Origin: Firmicutes bacterium CAG:646
GTDB taxonomy: Bacteria; Bacillota; Clostridia; Lachnospirales; Lachnospiraceae
Length of the DNA: 49,671 nucleotides
Direction of reading: 5' to 3'
Assembly: GCA_000432335.1 (NCBI GenBank)
Contig: HF995342.1
Location: 8,216-57,886 of the forward strand
The notes beneath the pieces are model-generated. The model worked only from the letters and a program-made list of their open reading frames with translations. It was not told the origin of the DNA and did no database searches. Both the position numbers and the translations under genes were made by a program. Shown in pieces: positions 24,150-32,758 of this stretch (the first letter of the stretch is position 1; each line of letters starts with the position of its first letter).

Positions 24150-24890
24150 ATGGGGCAAAAAGATCTGGTGTTAAGGACATACTTATCAGATGAAAAACGT
24201 TTTGCGGATCTGTTTAATACTTATTTAGGGGAACGGGAGATATTTCCGGAGTTTTTGAGAGAGTTGGAAAGTGTACGTATACGGAAAGACGAAGAGACGC
24301 AGAAAGTAAAACGAGTAGAACACGATTTGTTGAAAATATATGAGAAGAAAGATAAATACTATATTTTAGGAATCCAGAATCAGGAAAAGATTGACTATCA
24401 AATGATAATTCGATGTATGGCATATGAACTGGAGGAATATGAAAGGCAAATTCGAGAATTGCAAAAAGAACATCAGATGAGGGGAGATTTGATAGCGGAG
24501 GAATATTTATCCGGAATAAAAAAAGAAGATAAGATTATACCCGTCGCGGTTCTTTTGGTTTATTTTGGAGAGGAAGCATGGGATGGAGCCAGAGAATTAT
24601 ATGAATTTTTTGGAGATAAAGAAGACTTTTTAATTGGGCAGATGGTTACAAGTGTAAAATTAAATTTGTTGGATGTACAGAGATTTAAAAGAGTCGATCA
24701 GTTTGAGACAGATTTAAGACAGGTATTTGGTTTTATGCAGAGAAGATCAGATAAAAGAAGGGTAGGAGAAGATAATTTGGCAGAACTGATGAAAAGATTA
24801 ATAGGAGAAGATCGGATGAAAGACTTAAAGAAGGCTTTAGAAAATAAAAAGTATCGGAAGAAATTATATCGGGAATTTGGGATTGAGTAA
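24150..24890 (+). CDS. Rpn/PD-(D/E)XK-family protein (transposase-like nuclease)
   Basis: A 246-residue protein resembling the Rpn / PDDEXK_2 'transposase' family common in multiple copies in Lachnospiraceae. The diagnostic blocks are HDLLKIYEKKDKYYILGIQNQ followed by DYQMIIRCMAYELEEYERQ, and later IIPVAVLLVYFGEEAWDGAREL. Family members usually read GIENQ or GVENQ at the nuclease site. Here the acidic residue is Gln (GIQNQ), so DNA cleavage may be lost. The C-terminus is charged and helical. It is a monocistronic gene with its own promoter and no visible terminal repeats, so it is unlikely to be an active mobile element here. Family membership is from remembered motifs and should be confirmed by a profile search. 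Confidence 0.68.
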   Translation: MGQKDLVLRTYLSDEKRFADLFNTYLGEREIFPEFLRELESVRIRKDEETQKVKRVEHDLLKIYEKKDKYYILGIQNQEKIDYQMIIRCMAYELEEYERQIRELQKEHQMRGDLIAEEYLSGIKKEDKIIPVAVLLVYFGEEAWDGARELYEFFGDKEDFLIGQMVTSVKLNLLDVQRFKRVDQFETDLRQVFGFMQRRSDKRRVGEDNLAELMKRLIGEDRMKDLKKALENKKYRKKLYREFGIE

Positions 24891-24928
24891 AAGAGGAAGG
24901 GGCTTAATGAGAACATATACAACTAAGG

Positions 24929-24990
24929 TCATAAAATAAACAATTCCAGTCATAAAAATAGCAGAGGTTTTTCCTGTAGAATGGTATTAT
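24929..24990 (+). promoter_or_regulatory. 21-bp direct-repeat operator and -10 of the GH78-GH3 operon
   Basis: TCATAAAAT (24929) and TCATAAAAA (24950) are 21 bp apart, matching the repeats at 4823 and 7904. TATTAT at 24985 begins 35 bases after the second half-site start, as at 7997/8032. There is no good -35, consistent with activation by the YesN-type regulator encoded at 6625. Confidence 0.72.
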
Positions 24991-25038
24991 CAGAAAAGAT
25001 GATTTTATGACTTGAAATGTGAGAAAAGGGAGGTTATC

Positions 25039-28000
25039 ATGAGTTTAGAGATAAAAGAGGTGTATGTGGAATATCAAAAAAGCCCTATCGGTTTGGATGA
25101 AAAGAAGCCCAGATTTTCCTGGATTTTGGAATCAAATGAACAAGATATCCTGCAAACTTCTTGCAGGATTCAGGTATGGCAGGGACAAGTTTGTGCGTGG
25201 GACAGTGGAAAGCTGGAGACGAGAGAATCCCGTGGAGTTTGCTATGAGGGAATAGAACTGGAGCCCTGTACAGCCTACGATGTAACTGTCACTGTATGGG
25301 ATAATTATGAAAATACAGCAAAAAAACAGACCGTTTTTGAGACGGGACTGATGAATCCCGGTACGGATGCCTGGGAGGGGGCGGAATGGATTGGAGCGCC
25401 CCGCTACACTGTATGTGCACAGAACAGGGGAGTTTTTATTTTGGAAACAGAATTTCGTCTGGAATCAGGAAGTGGTCGGGCAGGCGTGGTATTTGGAGCA
25501 AATGATTTTCGGCTTTTAGATCACACAAAAAATGAGCTGGGTCTTGAGGGGGAGAATTTTCTGCGATTTGAAGTCAATCTTACCGGGGAGCAGCCCCGGC
25601 TGGATATTTATCGGGTAGGTTATGCTTCGGAAGATCAAAAGAATGTGCCGTTTGCATCAACAGAACTGGTGAATTTTCAGGGAGAGGAAAAGATTCCTAT
25701 TATTACCCGGGAAAATGCAGGAGAATTTCATAAGCTTCGCATTGAGGTTGATGGAAATAATTCCATGACTTATGTGGATGATATTTTGGTAGATGCAGTG
25801 GAACAGAAAGAGTTTTGGGGGACGAAGATTGTGGGAAGAACTTTGAACCCCCGCGGAAATAATGATGTGCTCACTTATCCACGGTTGAATGAGATCGGAT
25901 TTTTTGCGGATGAAAACAGGGCATTTTTTAAGCATCTGACAGTGAGAAACATGCGTCATCCATCTAATATATTTATTAGGGAGACGCCAGAGGGAAGTCT
26001 CAACGGAGGAGAGAGTATTTTTGCTGGAAGTTTTCCGGTGGAAGAGGATTGTTTTGTGGTAGAAGATATGCAAGTCACAGCAGACCCCTCCAATACATCC
26101 ATTCCTATGTTTCGCACGACAGTGCCGGTGGACGAGCACAAGAAATTAGTGAAAGCACGACTGTATATCACATCCAGAGGAATCTATGAGTGCCGGATCA
26201 ATGGAAAAGAAATTACTGACCGCCTGCTTGCGCCGGGACTTACACAGTACGATAAGCGGATGAATTATCAGACTTACGATATTACAAAGCAGTTGGCGGC
26301 AGGGAAAAATGGCGTGGGCGTAACGCTGGCATCCGGTTGGTGGAGTGATGCTCAGACCTTTACAGTGAGAAATTATAATTATTTTGGAGATAAGGAAGCT
26401 GTATTGGCGAAAATTGTTCTCACATATGAAGATGGCAGCCGGAAAGTTTTCACTACAAATACTCAGGATTGGAAATATTATGGGGAGGGTCCCTATATGT
26501 ATTCTGGATTTTTTGCCGGAGAAATCTATGACGCCAGAAAAGCAGATGAATATGAGAATTATTCTCATGGAACATATGATGACAGGGAATGGGAGACGCC
26601 AGTGGTCGTAGAACCGGCGCCTATTGCTAAGTTTCGGGCGATGCCGCCAGGATTTGGACGTTCCTGGCCGGCAGTGAATCAGGGAACGCCGGAACTGATT
26701 GGGGAATTTGATGCCCCAGTGTATGTGGTGGAAAAGCGTACTGCCAGAACGAGAAAGGAACAGGAGCCGGGAGTTTATATTTATGATCTGGAACAGGAAA
26801 TGGCGGGTGTGCCGAGAATTGTTTTCCATGAAAAAGAGGGAACCAGGGTGACGATCCGTTATGCGGAGGTACTGTATCCAGACATGGAAAAATATGCGGG
26901 AAATGAAGGAAAAATGATGCTGGAAAATTATCGGGATGCCACCAGCACTGACATTTATATCTGTAGTGGTAAAGAGGGAGAAGTGTTTCAGCCTCGGTTT
27001 ACATTCCATGGATATCGTTATATTGAGATCAGTGGCGTGGAAAATCCGCCCAAGTTAGAAGAAGTGGAGAGTCTTCAGTATTCTTCCGTGACAGATTTTC
27101 AGGGAAGCTTTGAGAGCGACCATCAGCTTTTGAACCGTTTTGCGGAAAATGTGCGCTGGTCCCAGAGGTGTAATTTTATCAACATTCCTACAGATTGTCC
27201 GCAGAGAAATGAGCGGATGGGCTGGGCGGGAGATACCCACGTATTTTGCCATACCGCATTGCACAACAGTAATCTGAAACAATTTTATGAGAGAAATCTT
27301 CAGGCAATGGCAGATTTGCAGACGCCGGAAGGACAATTCCCGGAAATAGCCCCCATAGGTGGAGGCTTTGGAGGCATTACTTACGAATGCGCTACGATTT
27401 TCATGGCATGGGAGCTGTATGAGCAGTATGGAGATGCACGAACTCTGGAACGATTTTATCCGGGAATGAAAAAATATATGGATTATATGAAGGATAAAGG
27501 TCTGCCAGGCAAGGGAGATGAGACAAAAGTAGGCCCTTTGGGGGATTGGCTGGCGCTTGAAGAGACGGATCTGCCCCTTTTGTGGAATGCTTTTTATTAT
27601 CGGGAAGCTTTTTTGATGGAAAAAATAGCCGGAATTTTGGGGGACTGGGAGGCAAAGCAGGAGTATAGAGCTCTGGCGGAGAAGATTCGGGAGTTTTGGA
27701 ATGAGACATTCCTTGACCCTGAGACAGGAAAAACCCGTTCCTTTACAGGAGAACTCTGTGATACCCAGTGTTCCTATGCTTTGGGACTGGAGTATGGAGT
27801 GATTGCTGACAGGGAGAGGGCAGAAGAACATTTATTCAGAAAGACTCGAGAACTCCACCATACAGTGGGAACAGGATTTTTCGGAACAGGACTTTTGAAC
27901 CAGGCGCTGACCCATATGGGACAGACGGAAGATGCTTACAAATTGATGCTCCAGACCCAGTTTCCGTCCTGGCTGTATCCGGTGACGCAGGGAGCTACTA

Positions 28001-28401
28001 CGATCTGGGAGCACTGGGATTCCTATACAGAAGAGAAGGGTTTCGGAGGACAAAATGCCATGAATTCTTTCAACCACTATTCTCTGGGAAGCGTGCTTTC
28101 CTGGATGTATCAGGTGATCCTGGGGATTCAGAGAGATGAGAAGTGTCCGGGATATGAGCATTTTCTGTTGAAACCGGAGATAGGACCTCTGAAATTTGCC
28201 CGGGGGAGTGTGGCAAGTCCCTATGGAATGATTCGCGCAGGATGGAAGAAAGAGAAGAGTCAGGTGAAATATCATTGTGAGATTCCAGCGAATACGGAGG
28301 CAACGATTTACCTGCCGGATGGAACCAGAAAGGAGTTAGGCTCCGGTGTGTATGAGTTTTATTTTAAAGATGCAGAATCAATAAATAAAGGAGAGATGTG
28401 A
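25039..28401 (+). CDS. GH78 alpha-L-rhamnosidase
   Basis: A 1120-residue intracellular alpha-L-rhamnosidase. Order: an N-terminal fibronectin-like domain (VEYQKSPIGLDEKKPRFSW), an inserted concanavalin-like domain (about 120-315), the Bac_rhamnosid_N jelly roll (KLVKARLYITSRGIYECRING), the six-hairpin catalytic barrel and a C-terminal beta domain. General acid Glu725 lies in the classical DCPQRNERMGWAGD motif, and general base Glu991 in TTIWEHWDSY. The ATG at 25039 is chosen because GGGAGG precedes it; a TTG start 27 bases earlier is less likely. The GH3 gene begins at its stop. With the shared operator, the gene probably removes rhamnose from imported glycosides such as flavonoid or saponin conjugates; the substrate is inference. 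Confidence 0.93.
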   Translation: MSLEIKEVYVEYQKSPIGLDEKKPRFSWILESNEQDILQTSCRIQVWQGQVCAWDSGKLETRESRGVCYEGIELEPCTAYDVTVTVWDNYENTAKKQTVFETGLMNPGTDAWEGAEWIGAPRYTVCAQNRGVFILETEFRLESGSGRAGVVFGANDFRLLDHTKNELGLEGENFLRFEVNLTGEQPRLDIYRVGYASEDQKNVPFASTELVNFQGEEKIPIITRENAGEFHKLRIEVDGNNSMTYVDDILVDAVEQKEFWGTKIVGRTLNPRGNNDVLTYPRLNEIGFFADENRAFFKHLTVRNMRHPSNIFIRETPEGSLNGGESIFAGSFPVEEDCFVVEDMQVTADPSNTSIPMFRTTVPVDEHKKLVKARLYITSRGIYECRINGKEITDRLLAPGLTQYDKRMNYQTYDITKQLAAGKNGVGVTLASGWWSDAQTFTVRNYNYFGDKEAVLAKIVLTYEDGSRKVFTTNTQDWKYYGEGPYMYSGFFAGEIYDARKADEYENYSHGTYDDREWETPVVVEPAPIAKFRAMPPGFGRSWPAVNQGTPELIGEFDAPVYVVEKRTARTRKEQEPGVYIYDLEQEMAGVPRIVFHEKEGTRVTIRYAEVLYPDMEKYAGNEGKMMLENYRDATSTDIYICSGKEGEVFQPRFTFHGYRYIEISGVENPPKLEEVESLQYSSVTDFQGSFESDHQLLNRFAENVRWSQRCNFINIPTDCPQRNERMGWAGDTHVFCHTALHNSNLKQFYERNLQAMADLQTPEGQFPEIAPIGGGFGGITYECATIFMAWELYEQYGDARTLERFYPGMKKYMDYMKDKGLPGKGDETKVGPLGDWLALEETDLPLLWNAFYYREAFLMEKIAGILGDWEAKQEYRALAEKIREFWNETFLDPETGKTRSFTGELCDTQCSYALGLEYGVIADRERAEEHLFRKTRELHHTVGTGFFGTGLLNQALTHMGQTEDAYKLMLQTQFPSWLYPVTQGATTIWEHWDSYTEEKGFGGQNAMNSFNHYSLGSVLSWMYQVILGIQRDEKCPGYEHFLLKPEIGPLKFARGSVASPYGMIRAGWKKEKSQVKYHCEIPANTEATIYLPDGTRKELGSGVYEFYFKDAESINKGEM

Positions 28402-28403
28402 TC

Positions 28404-30926
28404 ATGAAAAGAAGAATAAGAACTTTTAGTGGAACAAAAGATCCTGCTGTTTCCAGGCGGGAGCTTAACAACAGAGCGATTGCTCGAAAAGCTGCGGCGG
28501 AGGGTATTGTTTTGATGAAAAATGAAGGAATCCTTCCCTTGCAAAAGGGCAGTAAGATTGCTCTGTTTGGAGCTGGCGCAGGGCGTACTATCAAAGGCGG
28601 TACCGGTTCCGGTGATGTAAATGAGCGTGAAGTGGTAAGTATTTATCAGGGGCTGACAAATGCAGGATTTGAGATAACCAGCAGAGCGTGGATAGAAGAC
28701 TTTGAGACTGTTTACAAAAAATCCAGAGAAGATTGGCGTGACAGTATTTTTCGGGAATCAGAAGGACGTAGTCCATTAGAGTTTTTCCAGATATACGCCT
28801 CTCATGCTTACACGATGCCGTTCGGTCGCAAGATTCAGGAGGAAGATTTTGGCGGCGCAGACACTGCAGTTTATGTACTGGCGCGTATTGCAGGCGAGGG
28901 AGCTGATCGTTTTAATGAAAAAGGAGATTATTATCTCACAGATCATGAGAAACAGGATCTGGAAATGATAGCGGCTCATTGCGAGAATGTGATCGTGGTT
29001 TTGAATGTGGGCGGTCAGGTCGATCTGAAAGAGATTCTTCAGATACCAAATGTGAAGGCTCTTTTGCATTTGGTTCAGCCGGGTATGGAAGGGGGAAATT
29101 CCCTTGCAGATGTACTTACCGGAGATGTGGTTCCCAGTGGAAAACTGACAGACACCTGGGCAAAAAATTATGAAGATTTTCCAAATGCGGAAAATTTCAG
29201 TCATTTGAATGGAAATGTTGAAACTGAAAAATACGAGGAAAGTATCTATGTAGGCTATCGTTATTTTGAAAGTTTTGCTGTGGAACCGGAATATCCCTTT
29301 GGTTATGGACTTTCTTACACAGAATTTGCTCTGACGGAGGGAAAAGTGAGTGCGGATGAAATCTCCGTACAGACGCAGGTGACGGTGAAAAATACAGGGG
29401 CTGCTTATGCAGGTAAAGAAGTAGTACAGATTTACGCTTCCTGTCCTCAGGACGGAATGCCGAAGGAATATAAACGTCTCTGCGGTTTTAGTAAGACAGC
29501 ATTGCTTGCGCCGGGAGAAAGTCAGACGGTAACTGTTAATATTCCGGCGAAAGCTCTGGCATCTTTTGAAGAAGAAAGCGGAAGCTGGATCGTAGAGAAG
29601 GGGCTGTATGGTATCTGGGCAGGAAATTCTTCTGCGGCTGTTACTCTGATAGGAACTTTGAAGGTGGAAAAAGATGCAGTTCTGGAAAAAGTAGAACATA
29701 TCTGTCCTCTGGAAGAAGATCTGGAGGAAATGGTTCGACCGGAGGATGTGATCCGCAGGATGGAAGCCGCATGGCATCAGGAGGCAGAGGAAAAAGGTCT
29801 TGTTCCGGTAATCTTTGCACCGAAAGCGATGGAACCGGTAAAAATCTCCGAGAATGAATGGGAGAGAAAGGCAGAAGAACTGGTAGAGAAACTCACAGAA
29901 GAGGAATTGATCGCCATGGTGATCGGTGAGGTGAGCAAGGGACAGGAAAATGCTCTGGGGGCAGCCGGAATCATGGTGCCGGGAGCGGCTGGAGAGACCA
30001 GCGGCATATTGGAAGAAAAATATGACATTCCGGGCGTTTCCATGGCGGACGGTCCGGCTGGTGTGCGCCTGATTAAAAAATATGAGGTGAATCCGGAAAA
30101 TGGACAGATTTACAGTAATGGATTTCTGGGAGCTTTAGAAAGCGGTTTCTTTAGTACTCCAGAAGAACATGAAGGTGTAGATACGTATTATCAGTATTGT
30201 ACAGCCATTCCCGTAGGAACATTACTGGCACAGACCTGGAATACAAAGCTTCTGGAAGAAGTAGGACGGGCTGTGGCAGAAGAAATGCAGGAATTTGGCG
30301 TTGCATGGTGGCTGGCTCCTGGTATGAATATACACAGAAATCCACTGTGCGGAAGAAACTTTGAATATTATTCAGAAGATCCTCTGATAAGCGGAAGTAT
30401 GGCGGCGGCGATTACCCGGGGCGTACAGTCTGGGAAAGGTGTGGGAACCACGATCAAACATTTTGCCTGCAACAATCAGGAGGACAACCGAATGGGATCT
30501 AACAGCGTATTGTCAGAACGGGCGTTGCGTGAAATTTATCTGAGAGGCTTTGAAATAGCTGTAAAAACATCCCAGCCTATGGCGATCATGACTTCTTATA
30601 ATCGAATCAATGGTGTCCATGCTGCCAACTGTAAAGATATCTGTACTGTGGCGGCAAGACAGGAATGGGATTTTCAGGGAATCATTATGACAGACTGGAC
30701 AACCACCATGCCTCAGGGAGGAAGCCTTTCCTGGAAATGCGTGGAAGCAGGTAATGATCTGATCATGCCGGGATGGCAGGGAGACAGTGAAAACATCCGG
30801 GAAGCGCTGGAAAGTGGAAACTTGAAGAAAGAAGATCTGAAAAAATGTGTGAAGAGAATGCTGAAGGTGATTTTCCAGACACTGGGATATGAGGATTGCG
30901 TAAGCTACGGAGCGCAATTCAAATAA
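28404..30926 (+). CDS. GH3 beta-glucosidase with permuted domain order
   Basis: An 840-residue GH3 enzyme whose domains are in reversed order, as known for Ruminococcus albus and Butyrivibrio beta-glucosidases. The alpha/beta sandwich comes first (EGIVLMKNEGILPLQ at 35-50, then WAKNYEDFP). A fibronectin III domain follows (AGKEVVQIYAS, CGFSKTALLAPGESQ), and the catalytic TIM barrel is at the C-terminus (SMADGPAGVR, KHFACNNQE). The nucleophile is Asp764 in IIMTDWTTT. No signal peptide, so cytoplasmic. The ATG at 28404 sits 10 bases after AAAGGAG; a GTG two codons earlier is also possible. It is coupled to the GH78 gene, suggesting sequential removal of rhamnose and then glucose from rutinoside- or neohesperidoside-type substrates. 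Confidence 0.92.
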   Translation: MKRRIRTFSGTKDPAVSRRELNNRAIARKAAAEGIVLMKNEGILPLQKGSKIALFGAGAGRTIKGGTGSGDVNEREVVSIYQGLTNAGFEITSRAWIEDFETVYKKSREDWRDSIFRESEGRSPLEFFQIYASHAYTMPFGRKIQEEDFGGADTAVYVLARIAGEGADRFNEKGDYYLTDHEKQDLEMIAAHCENVIVVLNVGGQVDLKEILQIPNVKALLHLVQPGMEGGNSLADVLTGDVVPSGKLTDTWAKNYEDFPNAENFSHLNGNVETEKYEESIYVGYRYFESFAVEPEYPFGYGLSYTEFALTEGKVSADEISVQTQVTVKNTGAAYAGKEVVQIYASCPQDGMPKEYKRLCGFSKTALLAPGESQTVTVNIPAKALASFEEESGSWIVEKGLYGIWAGNSSAAVTLIGTLKVEKDAVLEKVEHICPLEEDLEEMVRPEDVIRRMEAAWHQEAEEKGLVPVIFAPKAMEPVKISENEWERKAEELVEKLTEEELIAMVIGEVSKGQENALGAAGIMVPGAAGETSGILEEKYDIPGVSMADGPAGVRLIKKYEVNPENGQIYSNGFLGALESGFFSTPEEHEGVDTYYQYCTAIPVGTLLAQTWNTKLLEEVGRAVAEEMQEFGVAWWLAPGMNIHRNPLCGRNFEYYSEDPLISGSMAAAITRGVQSGKGVGTTIKHFACNNQEDNRMGSNSVLSERALREIYLRGFEIAVKTSQPMAIMTSYNRINGVHAANCKDICTVAARQEWDFQGIIMTDWTTTMPQGGSLSWKCVEAGNDLIMPGWQGDSENIREALESGNLKKEDLKKCVKRMLKVIFQTLGYEDCVSYGAQFK

Positions 30927-30940
30927 AAGAATAAAAATAG

Positions 30941-31013
30941 AAAAAGGAACTGTTGTATTTTAAGGTATATTCGAAATATTTCTGAATAGTGCCTGAAGCG
31001 ACAGTTCCTTTTT
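30941..31013 (+). terminator. Long hairpin terminator, GGAACTGT variant of the family
   Basis: AAAAAGGAACTGT at 30941 pairs with ACAGTTCCTTTTT ending at 31013. Inside, AGGTATATTC and GAATAGTGCCT form a second stem. It is an extended relative of the hairpins at 1464, 4775 and 12158, with a compensated G-C to A-T change in the stem. Confidence 0.82.
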
Positions 31014-31136
31014 GCTTCGAGTGTGAAAGGGACATTTTAGCCATGGGGGTTGGGTATATAGAGCGTAAATAATGAAATATTGACACAATTATAATAAAAT
31101 ATAGCAATAAAAATGAAATAATATGGAGGGGCTAAG

Positions 31137-31855
31137 ATGAAAAAATGTATTGGTATTTTAGGGTGTGGTTTGTTGGCTCTGCGTTCTTGTGGAATGTCAC
31201 AAGCGTTGGAATTTCCAAAGACTTCCTGGGATATGACGCCGGAAGAGGTTCTTAAAGCATATCAGGTTAAGAAGGAAGATACAAACCTTTACGAGGAACA
31301 GGGACGAAATGCAGCTTTTGTACTGGAAAATCAGGAAGTTTTTGGAGAAACGGCTCAGACGGTCATGTTTAGTTTTATGGATATGGAGTTGGGAGAGGAG
31401 AAGATATCCAAATCTTGGATGAGGGGAAAGAAGGCGGAGAAAAACTTCTTTACGGAGTAACCGTCATTTATCCTCAGGATGCAGATATGGATAAAGTTGA
31501 GGAAAATATGGAGGAGCTGTATGGGAAAAAATCAGTGTCTGAACTGAGTGTATTTTCCGCCTTTGACGTTTTAGGAAGTGGAAAATTAAATGAGACAGAG
31601 TATACAGAAACGGATGACAGGCGGTTATGAGGAAGCGAGACCATTGGAAAAGTAATGGACGGAGAAGAGAATGCCGGATTTCAGGAAAAATGGATTTCTT
31701 ACCTTCCGAACTTACAGGAAGAGCAATGGAAAGAATTTTCAGAGAAAGGACGGTTGGTTACAGTTATATTGGAAAAAGAAGGTGATACTCCGTTTGTAAA
31801 ATTTGATGGATACCATCAGGCGGTGTATCAGACGGTTATGAATCATAAAGACTAA
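31137..31855 (+). pseudogene. Decayed small lipoprotein gene
   Basis: A gene for a secreted protein of about 240 residues, broken twice. It starts with a good ribosome site (ATGGAGGGGC) and a signal peptide (MKKCIGILGCGLLAL) with possible lipobox LRSC. Frame one runs to about 31405 (MSFMDMELG-like region), after which the coding potential moves to another frame: DEGKEGGEKLLYGVTVIYP. That frame meets TGA at 31628 and then continues sensibly (GSETIGKVMDGEENAGFQ) to the stop at 31855. The product family was not recognised; the text between is acidic and soluble. Either the gene has decayed or the assembly has an indel, but two independent lesions favour decay. Confidence 0.7.
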
Positions 31856-31884
31856 ATAATGTGTACAAGGTCACAATTAAATCA

Positions 31885-31913
31885 TTTACACCCTCAGTTC
31901 ACCTTGCTATAAT
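31885..31913 (+). promoter_or_regulatory. Promoter of the CDP-sugar / surface glycan cluster
   Basis: TTTACA (31885-31890) and TATAAT (31908-31913) with a 17-base spacer. A 7-bp hairpin, GGAATAA/TTATTCC, at 31924-31943 lies in the short leader before rfbF. Confidence 0.78.
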
Positions 31914-31978
31914 AAACGGTAAAGGAATAAAGTTCGTTATTCCAATATATACGGATAAAAGTAACAAGGGAGATACAT

Positions 31979-32758
31979 ATGAAAGTTGTTATTCTGGCGG
32001 GTGGTTTCGGAACCCGAATCAGTGAGGAAAGTCATTTGAGACCGAAGCCGATGGTAGAGATTGGAGATAAGCCTATTTTGTGGCATATCATGAAGCTGTA
32101 TTCCTATTATGGTTATCATGAATTTGTGATTTGCTGTGGGTATAAGCAGCAGATGATCAAGGAATGGTTTGCAGATTATTATTTGCACAGCAGTGATATT
32201 ACCTTTGATTTTACCCAGAAAAATAAGATGATCGTTCACAATAATATTTCTGAACCGTGGAAGGTGACGCTGGTAGACACCGGGCTGAATACTATGACCG
32301 GAGGGCGGATCAAACGGGTAAGGGAGCATCTGAATGGGGAACCTTTTTTCCTCACTTACGGGGACGGTGTTTCGGATGTGAATATTGAGAAGCTTTTGAA
32401 GTTTCATAAAAAAGGCGGAAGAATGGCGACTCTTACCACTGTGCAGCCCATGGGGCGTTTTGGCGCGCTGGATCTTCTGGAAGATGGAGAAATCACCAAC
32501 TTTAAGGAGAAGAAGAAAGAGGACAGCGGTTGGATCAATGCAGGCTTTATGGTGTTGGAACCGGAGATTATTGATCTGATTCAGGGGGATGACACTGTTT
32601 TTGAGAAATATCCTCTGGAAGAAGCAGCCAGAAGAGGTCAGTTGGATGCGTATCGTCACAATGGTTTCTGGCAGTGTATGGATACGCTGAATGAAAAGAA
32701 AAAATTAGAAGAAATGTGGCAGTCAGGAAATGCGCCCTGGAGGGTATGGGATAGATGA
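31979..32758 (+). CDS. rfbF: Glucose-1-phosphate cytidylyltransferase
   Basis: A 259-residue nucleotidyltransferase that makes CDP-glucose from CTP and glucose-1-phosphate, the first step to CDP-3,6-dideoxyhexoses. It begins with the pyrophosphorylase signature VILAGGFGTRISEES and RPKPMVEIGDKPILWHIMK, and contains FFLTYGDGVSDV (metal-binding Asp) and INAGFMVLEPEI. The long insertion ITFDFTQKNKMIVHNN is characteristic of the CTP-specific enzyme rather than RmlA. Its stop overlaps the rfbG start by 4 bases. Length and motifs match RfbF/DdhA very closely. Confidence 0.95.
   Translation: MKVVILAGGFGTRISEESHLRPKPMVEIGDKPILWHIMKLYSYYGYHEFVICCGYKQQMIKEWFADYYLHSSDITFDFTQKNKMIVHNNISEPWKVTLVDTGLNTMTGGRIKRVREHLNGEPFFLTYGDGVSDVNIEKLLKFHKKGGRMATLTTVQPMGRFGALDLLEDGEITNFKEKKKEDSGWINAGFMVLEPEIIDLIQGDDTVFEKYPLEEAARRGQLDAYRHNGFWQCMDTLNEKKKLEEMWQSGNAPWRVWDR

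Noticed and set aside
26146..27009. 287-codon minus-strand ORF
   Set aside because: It is antisense to the GH78 rhamnosidase gene and has no credible start or domain.
28776..29777. 333-codon minus-strand ORF
   Set aside because: It is antisense to the GH3 gene, rich in Cys, His and Phe, and has no recognisable domain or ribosome site; it mirrors the codon pattern of the sense gene.
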